A stretch of DNA of 19,817 bases. Source: Methanocalculus sp. GTDB lineage: Archaea; Halobacteriota; Methanomicrobia; Methanomicrobiales; Methanocorpusculaceae. Shown here piece after piece: positions 14,456 to 19,817 of this stretch; the stretch's first letter is position 1, and each line of letters begins with the position of its first letter. The notes under the pieces are model-generated. The model ran no database searches. It was not told the origin of the DNA and saw only the letters and a program-made list of their open reading frames with translations. The position numbers and the translations under genes were made by a program. The stretch covers positions 1 through 19,817 of the forward strand of contig NZ_JAUSCG010000102.1 in assembly GCF_030651615.1 (NCBI RefSeq), written 5' to 3'.

Positions 14456-15133
14456 ATGGCAATCGAGAATGGAGTTTTTATTCGGCTCTCCTATACAGGA
14501 TCCATCGAAGGCATCGCTTTTGACACAACAAGCGAAGAGATCGCAAAAGAATCAGGTATGTTCAATGAATCTGCCCGGTATGGCCCGATGGTCATCCGTG
14601 TCGGCAGCACCCACGTCATACCCGGCCTCGACGAGGCTCTTGTAGGGGCAGAGATCGGCGCTGAACAGACCGTTACCGTCCTCCCTGAGAAGGGTTTTGG
14701 ACCCCATGACAAGGAACAGGTGAAGGTATACCCACTGAAGGCATTTGAGAAGAAGCCGACAGTCGGGATGAGGATCACCATTGAGAAGAAAGAAGGTGTT
14801 GTCGTCGATATCATCGGTCAGCGGGCGCTTGTGGACTTCAATCACCCGCTCGCAGGCAAGACGCTTGAGTATACCTTCACTGTAGAAGAGATCGTCGAAG
14901 ATGACGAAGAGAAGATGACAGGATTGATCCGCCTCTTCTCAGGTCGCGATATGGAGCTCGAACTCACAGATGAGTCTGTAACGCTCCATCTCCCACCCGG
15001 CATCAACTATGACCAGCGGTGGTTCCTCTGGCGCGGAACAATCATTCAGGAATTATTCACAATCCGTGAGTCCATCCAAAAGATCGTCTTCATGGAGACA
15101 TTCAAGCGACCAGAGAAGCCACAGGAAGCCTGA
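14456..15133 (+). CDS. Long-type archaeal FKBP peptidyl-prolyl isomerase
   Basis: A cytosolic prolyl cis-trans isomerase and folding helper, 225 residues. The FKBP core (about 1-85) shows VFIRLSYTGSIEGIAFDTT, then GPMVIRVGSTHVIPGLDEAL. A SlyD-type inserted flap domain follows (about 80-130: PEKGFGPHD, ending VDFNHPLAGKTLEYTFTVEEI), then a C-terminal extension of about 80 residues typical of the long archaeal FKBPs (26-30 kDa). The open frame extends to a TTG at 14399, but ATG 14456 is chosen because AAGGT lies at the right distance and the domain begins there. It ends nine bases from the convergent pelA stop. Confidence 0.93.
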   Translation: MAIENGVFIRLSYTGSIEGIAFDTTSEEIAKESGMFNESARYGPMVIRVGSTHVIPGLDEALVGAEIGAEQTVTVLPEKGFGPHDKEQVKVYPLKAFEKKPTVGMRITIEKKEGVVVDIIGQRALVDFNHPLAGKTLEYTFTVEEIVEDDEEKMTGLIRLFSGRDMELELTDESVTLHLPPGINYDQRWFLWRGTIIQELFTIRESIQKIVFMETFKRPEKPQEA

Positions 15134-15142
15134 AACGCGGTT

Positions 15143-16168
15143 TCACCCTATTTTATATCTGAGGAGGGCGGCGATACCGCCGAGCCCCTCTATTCTTTTT
15201 CCAGGTTCAAATTCTGTCGAGAGGACGAGAACCTTTGTATTCATTGATTCGGCTTCCTCCATTAATGCTGAGATCTGAGGATTTCTAAGGGCACTATCTG
15301 CAACGATCAGCTCCTCGGCAGCACCAAAGGAGATGGCGCGTCCCACCTCATCGGCTCCATAGGCAACAGGATCATCCCGTCCGATCCGCTTGAAGATTTC
15401 ATCAGCCGCTTTAACTTCAAAAGAGAGCTGAAGATCCTCTGCCACCCGTTCAAGCACACCATCCCCTATCGCCTGCTGGATTGCACCATACCCGCTCCTC
15501 TGTGTATCAACAACGAGAACGCGTTTAAAAAGGTCGATATTGTTGTTTTTGAGATAGTATGCAAACTCCTCTTTGATGAAACCGGGTCCCGCGATGACGA
15601 TTGGACCTGTAACCTGAGTAAGAAATGTGAGAAGTGACTCAAAGAGTGCATGGCGGGAGTTCTCCCCCCGCGTCTTTCCACTACCACCGGTCATGGTAGT
15701 GATCCTCTCAGGCCCATACTGACGAACCCGACAGATCTCCGCCTCCCCCTCCTCTAATGCGATGATATGTATCGCATCATAGAGCGATGCCTTCACTGCT
15801 CTCTCGATCCGGTCAAGATCTGTCCTTCTCCATCTCCGGATGACCGAGATCTCATATCCGGTCTCAAGGTTCAGGCTGTGATGAAGACCGGTGTCTGGTC
15901 CGTCACGAATAATTCCGGATACGCGGAGCCTCCGTGATTCAGGTACAAATTCAACCCTGTCAACATCTATCCCAAGCCGTACCGGCCGCTTCTCCAGTTT
16001 ATCCGGCCGGATCTTATCTGAGGCTGCTTCGACAGACCGGAGCGTCGTTGCATAAACGAGATCCATCGGCTCAATCATATGAGAAAGGTGCCAGAGGTCA
16101 TCAATTGATTCCGGAAGGAGTTTGATCTCACCGGTATTTCGCTTCAGATCGCAGAAGGTTGCTTTCAT
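15143..16168 (-). CDS. pelA: Pelota (Dom34) mRNA surveillance protein
   Basis: Pelota is an eRF1-like protein that enters the A site of stalled or non-stop ribosomes with aEF1A and, with ABCE1, drives subunit splitting. The 341 residues cover an Sm-like N-terminal domain (about 1-125, with ESIDDLWHLSHMIEPMDLV and RVSGIIRDGP), a central domain (about 130-255, IVIAGPGFIKEEFAYYL) that lacks the GGQ peptide-release motif as expected, and a C-terminal eRF1_3 domain (ADEVGRAISFGAAEELIVAD). Its ATG overlaps the upstream rqcH stop (ATGA), with GAGGAG two to seven bases before it, so the two are translationally coupled. Confidence 0.96.
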   Translation of the reverse strand: MKATFCDLKRNTGEIKLLPESIDDLWHLSHMIEPMDLVYATTLRSVEAASDKIRPDKLEKRPVRLGIDVDRVEFVPESRRLRVSGIIRDGPDTGLHHSLNLETGYEISVIRRWRRTDLDRIERAVKASLYDAIHIIALEEGEAEICRVRQYGPERITTMTGGSGKTRGENSRHALFESLLTFLTQVTGPIVIAGPGFIKEEFAYYLKNNNIDLFKRVLVVDTQRSGYGAIQQAIGDGVLERVAEDLQLSFEVKAADEIFKRIGRDDPVAYGADEVGRAISFGAAEELIVADSALRNPQISALMEEAESMNTKVLVLSTEFEPGKRIEGLGGIAALLRYKIG

Positions 16169-18066
16169 GACTCCTCGACGATGTCTGATCCCCCTGCAGG
16201 TATAAAAGCGGCGACAGATTCGGTCGATAAGACGCTTTTAAGGACTTTTGCATCGTTTGAAGAGAACCTGTCACGGAGGCTTCTGACCGCCTTTCGGGCA
16301 ATATCGTTCGGCTCAAATGTACCCGGAGTGAGCCGGATCATGTGTTTCGCCCTCTTTGAGATCGCAGAAACCGGTCCTCCGATGACAGCGAGTGTCGGCT
16401 CGGTAACTGCCCCAATCGCAACACCAAGGGGAACATGTCTGAAATATTCTCTCTCCCCCCTGATCACAAATGCACCTTTTGCAACAAACTCCCCGGATTC
16501 CGGAGTCTTGCTCACCTGGTCAGGCCTCGCAGAATAGACATCACCTGCCGCGTATCCGCTCTTCCAGAGATTTGAGTATGATGCTGCAAACTGCACCACC
16601 TCATCCATCCGTTCAGTCGTTCCCTTCACGATGACGACACTCCCTCCATGGACATCGGCATGGACGAAGGTGTCTCCCCCTTCCATGTACTTTTTGACAA
16701 GCTCCTCGTTCTGGTTTGCATCTCTTCCTCCGATGACGAGGACACCGTCACTCGTATCAAACCAGCGGAATCTGTGGAACCACTTCGGTTTTGGCCTCTT
16801 TCTAACGGTTGTCCGCTCTTTCTGCTTAGGTGTGGGGCGGTTCATTGCACGGATGGCACCCTCCCGCTTTGATCGGAACTTCTTCATCAGATCATAATAG
16901 ACGCCGACGTTCCCCTCGACATTCTTTTGAATAGAGATCGTCACCTTCATGCCGATATCGACGACAACCGATGCATCAGCAGGGTTTACAGAGAGGATCA
17001 TCGCTGCTGTAGGGTGGTCTGCACCTTTTAAGACCTTTGTAATCTCCTGCCATGACATCTTCTGAGAAGCGGCATCAAGGGTTGTGATCAACTGCCGGAT
17101 GTCAGTGTACCGTTCATAGATCAGCTCAGCTGCACGCTCGGAATCAGCAATCTTTGCCTCAAAAGTCTTGATTGCCGCCTCCTGCTGACGGCGGATACGC
17201 TCTTCCCGTGAGAAGACCTCCTTCTTTCCTTTCTTCTCCTCATGAAAGGTGGGAAGCGGATAGTAACTGGCAAGCGCTTCAGAGAAAGTCGTGTGTGTTG
17301 ATTTTGGAGTCGATCCGGTGAGTGGAAATGGCCAGCACCCCTTTGCATCGATCACCGGTTCATTCTGTGACCTGGCATCCGCAATGATACTCTCGTATGC
17401 GGTATAGAGTTGTGATATGATCCGATCGTCGAGATACTGTGTTGGAAACTCCTTCTCAACACCGGCACGGATGCAGAGCTCCTCTGCCATCGCTCCGCCA
17501 AACATCAGATCAACTGCTATTGATCTGACGAGATCTCGGTTTGAGGATCTGAGAATCCCTGAGAAGGCTTCCGGGGAGAGGGTGCTAAGATCCACTCCTC
17601 CCATATCATAGACCTCTCCCGATACGATCTCGCGTTCCCTGAAATGCCGTTTCTTGAGGGCGTTCTGTATCCCGAACCCGCCGTCCGTAAGGATAAGATT
17701 CCCTTCGTCGAAGAGTTCGATTGCCAGATTAAGAGTACCACTCCCTTTCCCGATCTCAAGGATGATCACCCGTTCAATGCCTTTCTGGGAGATAGAGAGG
17801 ACTTTTCCTCCATCAAGGAATTTCCGGAGATACATCGAGTACCCTGATGGATTTTTAGGAGCCGGAGGGAGTTCCAAAACACGATGGGCACGCCTGCCGA
17901 TCTCAATAAAGAATAGGTGGCGCGCCTTATCTTCGCCATTGAGACGGAAACCAAAAGTTGTATTATTATACTGATATATTTTTCCAATCCAGAGAGGAAG
18001 AAGACTCTTCAGCTCCGCTGTTAATGCGGCAAGATCAAGTCCGCTCATCCCCTTTGTAGTCGCCAT
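16165..18066 (-). CDS. rqcH: NEMF/Rqc2/RqcH-type ribosome quality control protein (NFACT)
   Basis: NFACT proteins bind the large subunit still carrying peptidyl-tRNA after ribosome splitting; bacterial RqcH and eukaryotic Rqc2/NEMF add C-terminal tails that mark the nascent chain. The 633 residues show NFACT-N with MSGLDLAAL (D11 equals the essential Asp near the N-terminus of Rqc2) and YSMYLRKFLDGGKV, a helical coiled-coil middle (about 285-415), a basic linker (about 400-430) and the NFACT-R/DUF814 domain (GGRDANQNEEL, HADVHGGSVVIVK). The usual Asp-Arg pair of NFACT-N is here E98-R99. ATG 18066 is preferred over ATG 18084 by family alignment (MATTKGMSG) and by promoter distance. It is first in an operon with pelA. 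Confidence 0.93.
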   Translation of the reverse strand: MATTKGMSGLDLAALTAELKSLLPLWIGKIYQYNNTTFGFRLNGEDKARHLFFIEIGRRAHRVLELPPAPKNPSGYSMYLRKFLDGGKVLSISQKGIERVIILEIGKGSGTLNLAIELFDEGNLILTDGGFGIQNALKKRHFREREIVSGEVYDMGGVDLSTLSPEAFSGILRSSNRDLVRSIAVDLMFGGAMAEELCIRAGVEKEFPTQYLDDRIISQLYTAYESIIADARSQNEPVIDAKGCWPFPLTGSTPKSTHTTFSEALASYYPLPTFHEEKKGKKEVFSREERIRRQQEAAIKTFEAKIADSERAAELIYERYTDIRQLITTLDAASQKMSWQEITKVLKGADHPTAAMILSVNPADASVVVDIGMKVTISIQKNVEGNVGVYYDLMKKFRSKREGAIRAMNRPTPKQKERTTVRKRPKPKWFHRFRWFDTSDGVLVIGGRDANQNEELVKKYMEGGDTFVHADVHGGSVVIVKGTTERMDEVVQFAASYSNLWKSGYAAGDVYSARPDQVSKTPESGEFVAKGAFVIRGEREYFRHVPLGVAIGAVTEPTLAVIGGPVSAISKRAKHMIRLTPGTFEPNDIARKAVRSLRDRFSSNDAKVLKSVLSTESVAAFIPAGGSDIVEES

Positions 18067-18122
18067 GATAATACCAAGATACATAAGATGCGAAGACTAA
18101 AAAATACTCCACTGGTGTGAAG
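18067..18122. promoter_or_regulatory. Divergent promoter of the two ribosome-rescue operons
   Basis: A 56-bp gap serving rqcH-pelA leftward and EMC6-ABCE1 rightward. The plus-strand TATA candidate is ACATAAG (18081-18087), about 38 bases before ATG 18123, with GGTG at 18114-18117 as ribosome binding site. The minus-strand candidate is TATTTTTTA (18106-18098), about 36 bases before ATG 18066. The boxes are facing and about 18 bp apart, like the mbf1/PAN1 promoter. Confidence 0.45.
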
Positions 18123-18455
18123 ATGAGTAGCGACCCAACAGAGAAACGTATGCAGAAGAAGGAGCAGCATATCAATCGGGTGAAAAGGACACTTATAGCC
18201 TGTATTATGGGGCTTGTAACAGGTATCCTTTCATTTATACTTGGAGGGGTGCCGGATGCATCAGGTGTACAACCAAATACCCTTCTGACAATCCTCCTTC
18301 TCCTTGCCGGTATCGTCTTTCAGAAGCATATCTTTACGATCATCGGTATCGATATCACTGAGCTTGGCAAGAAAGACTGGTTTTATCAGGGCTTTATGAC
18401 TTTTGCCCTCTGGTTCATCACCTGGACAATTCTCCTGACCACAAGTATATTCTGA
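18123..18455 (+). CDS. EMC6-like membrane protein
   Basis: A 110-residue protein with a charged N-terminus (MSSDPTEKRMQKKEQHINRV) and about three hydrophobic helices: TLIACIMGLVTGILSFILGG (about 25-44), TLLTILLLLAGIVFQKHIF (about 54-72) and FMTFALWFITWTILLTT (about 91-107). The layout, the G-x-x-x-GIL in helix 1 and the FMTFALWFITWT in helix 3 resemble EMC6/Rab5-interacting family proteins, which archaea also carry and which in eukaryotes support membrane-protein insertion with EMC3. ATG 18123 is preferred to GTG 18117 because GGTG lies five bases ahead of it. The ABCE1 ATG follows five bases after the stop, so the two are probably one transcript. The family call is by pattern recall. Confidence 0.72.
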   Translation: MSSDPTEKRMQKKEQHINRVKRTLIACIMGLVTGILSFILGGVPDASGVQPNTLLTILLLLAGIVFQKHIFTIIGIDITELGKKDWFYQGFMTFALWFITWTILLTTSIF

Positions 18456-18460
18456 TAATC

Positions 18461-19817
18461 ATGCGTCTTGCAGTCGTTCATCGGGATCGTTGCCACTCGA
18501 AGAAGTGTGGGAAAGAATGTATCATCTACTGTCCGCGCGTCAGGACAGGCGATGAGACGGTTATCATCAATGATGATGACAAGGCAGAGATCTCTGAAGA
18601 ACTCTGTGTCGGGTGTGGGATCTGCATTAAGAAGTGTCCGTTTGGGGCGATCGATATCATTACCCTGCCGGTCGAACTTGACTGCCCCACTCACAGATAT
18701 GGAAAGAACGGGTTTGCACTCTATGGTCTTCCAATCCCTGTTGAAGGGAAGGTATCGGGTATCCTCGGTGCAAATGGTATCGGAAAGAGCACGTCTGTCG
18801 CTATCCTCTCAGGTCAGCTCAGACCGAATCTCGGTGAGGAAGAAGAGGATGCAGATACCTGGGACCGGATCCTCAGGCAGTATGCCGGGACCGAGCTCTT
18901 TGATTATATCAAGGCAGTTGCCGAGAAGGGAGTAAAGGTTGCCGTCAAGCCCCAGTATATAGACGGTATACCGAAGTTCTTCAAAGGAAAAGTCGAGGAT
19001 CTCCTGAGAAAGACCGATGAGACCGGCCGACTGGATCACTACATTCAGGAGCTGGGGTTATCAGGTCTCCTCTCAAAGAATATCGATGCCCTCTCAGGAG
19101 GAGAACTTCAGCGAGTCGCTTTCACCGCATGCCTCTCGCGCGAAGCTGACTTCTACTTCCTTGACGAGATCACACCTTTCCTCGATATCTATCAGAGAAT
19201 GGCAACAGCACGGCTTATCCGTGAGCTTGCCGCAATCCGTCCGATCATGATCGTCGAGCATGATCTGGCTATCCTCGATCTCCTCGCAGATACCGTTCAT
19301 ATTGCCTATGGAAAACCCGCAGTCTTTGGGATCATCACGAGGCCAAAAGGCGTCCGCGTAGGTATCAACCAGTATCTTGAAGGATACCTCCATGAGGAGA
19401 ACGTTCGATTCCGTGACCATCAGGTGGTATTTGAGACGAGATCTCATGTGAAGACGGTTGATCGTGAGAGACTTCTGAAGATCCCTTCGATGAGAAAGAG
19501 TTACCCCGGCTTCACGCTCTCGATTGAAGGAGGCGAGATCAGAAAAGGGGAGGTACTTGGAGTTGTCGGTGCAAATGGTATCGGAAAGAGTACGTTTGCA
19601 AAACTCCTGGCTGGTGCAGAAGAGCCTGATGCCGGATCAGGAGCTATACAGAAGACACTTAAGGTGTCATACAAGCCCCAGTACATAAAAGCGGGATCAG
19701 ATGCAACAGTCGAAGAACTCCTCCGATCTGTTACAAAAAGGTTTGACACCTCATATTATGAACATGAGATCCTTGAACCGCTTGTGCTCGAACCAATTCT
19801 TCAGTCTCCGGCTGATA
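18461..19817 (+). CDS. abce1: ABCE1/Rli1 ribosome recycling ATPase (partial, runs off right edge)
   Basis: ABCE1 splits ribosomes after termination or after pelota rescue. The open frame starts at ATG 18461 and continues to the window end: 452 residues of roughly 590. The N-terminal iron-sulfur domain has C11, C16, C20, C24 and C49, C52, C55, C59. NBD1 has Walker A GANGIGKST (103-111), signature LSGGELQR (211-218), Walker B FYFLDE (231-236) and H-loop H267; NBD2 has Walker A GANGIGKST (370-378) and KPQYIKAG. After the NBD1 Walker B the sequence is DEITPFLDIYQR rather than the family's usual DEPSSYLDVRQR. The hinge and the rest of NBD2 lie outside. It is cotranscribed with the EMC6-like gene. 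Confidence 0.96.
   Translation, partial: MRLAVVHRDRCHSKKCGKECIIYCPRVRTGDETVIINDDDKAEISEELCVGCGICIKKCPFGAIDIITLPVELDCPTHRYGKNGFALYGLPIPVEGKVSGILGANGIGKSTSVAILSGQLRPNLGEEEEDADTWDRILRQYAGTELFDYIKAVAEKGVKVAVKPQYIDGIPKFFKGKVEDLLRKTDETGRLDHYIQELGLSGLLSKNIDALSGGELQRVAFTACLSREADFYFLDEITPFLDIYQRMATARLIRELAAIRPIMIVEHDLAILDLLADTVHIAYGKPAVFGIITRPKGVRVGINQYLEGYLHEENVRFRDHQVVFETRSHVKTVDRERLLKIPSMRKSYPGFTLSIEGGEIRKGEVLGVVGANGIGKSTFAKLLAGAEEPDAGSGAIQKTLKVSYKPQYIKAGSDATVEELLRSVTKRFDTSYYEHEILEPLVLEPILQSPAD

Noticed and set aside
18468..18935. 155-codon plus-strand open frame inside ABCE1
   Set aside because: A shadow frame rich in Ser and Arg; the real frame starts at 18461 and encodes the full ABCE1 Fe-S and ATPase motifs.
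1..19817. CRISPR arrays, transposons, prophage genes, tRNAs
   Set aside because: No spaced direct repeats, transposase motifs, terminal inverted repeats, phage proteins or tRNA-like cloverleaf sequence were seen.

Overview
The window is a gene-dense piece of a euryarchaeal methanogen chromosome of roughly even base composition. The evidence is an archaeal-type RNase P RNA, TgtA and ArcS for archaeosine, two proteasome-activating nucleotidases (PAN), archaeal triosephosphate isomerase, MBF1, pelota, an archaeal NEMF/RqcH protein, ABCE1 and an EMC6-like protein. Gene order and protein style fit the Methanomicrobiales best; that is inference from recall, not a computed placement. There is no sign of a prophage, insertion sequence, CRISPR array or tRNA gene. 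Nearly all sequence is coding, with gaps of 0-60 bases and several ATGA-type overlaps.

Layout. (1) 1-659, + strand: the C-terminal end of an MscS-family channel whose upstream part is frame-disrupted at the window edge. (2) 660-6527, - strand: an AMMECR1 protein, tgtA, arcS, then a two-subunit flavin/iron-sulfur oxidoreductase (sudB/gltA, NfnAB-like) that appears to have its own promoter. (3) 6644-6992, + strand: RNase P RNA (rnpB), followed by an XRE-CBS regulator. (4) 7597-8771, - strand: mbf1-tpiA, divergent from the first PAN gene across a 54-bp region with two facing TATA boxes. (5) 8826-11658: PAN1 (+) and PAN2 (-) point at each other, with an unrecognised 138-residue gene downstream of PAN2 between them. 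(6) 11703-13906, + strand: small subunit of phosphomevalonate dehydratase (DUF126), a radical SAM protein of the MJ_1487 type and a calcineurin-like phosphoesterase. (7) 13869-15133: a CYTH-domain protein (-) divergent from a long-type archaeal FKBP isomerase (+). (8) 15143-19817: rqcH-pelA (-) divergent from an EMC6-like gene and ABCE1 (+), which runs off the right edge.

How the genes work together. The right third is a translation-rescue neighbourhood. Pelota recognises stalled ribosomes, ABCE1 splits them, and NEMF/RqcH handles the obstructed large subunit; all three lie within 4.7 kb around one divergent promoter. The centre holds two unfolding ATPases of the proteasome, an FKBP chaperone and MBF1, so much of the window concerns protein synthesis and quality control. 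The left third holds tRNA modification (TgtA then ArcS on guanosine-15) and tRNA 5' processing (rnpB). No clearly new multi-gene system is visible. The most unusual points are the two divergent PAN paralogues flanking an unknown gene, the face-to-face mbf1/PAN1 promoter, the rescue cluster, the Asp-to-Glu change in RqcH, and the altered Walker B/D-loop in ABCE1.
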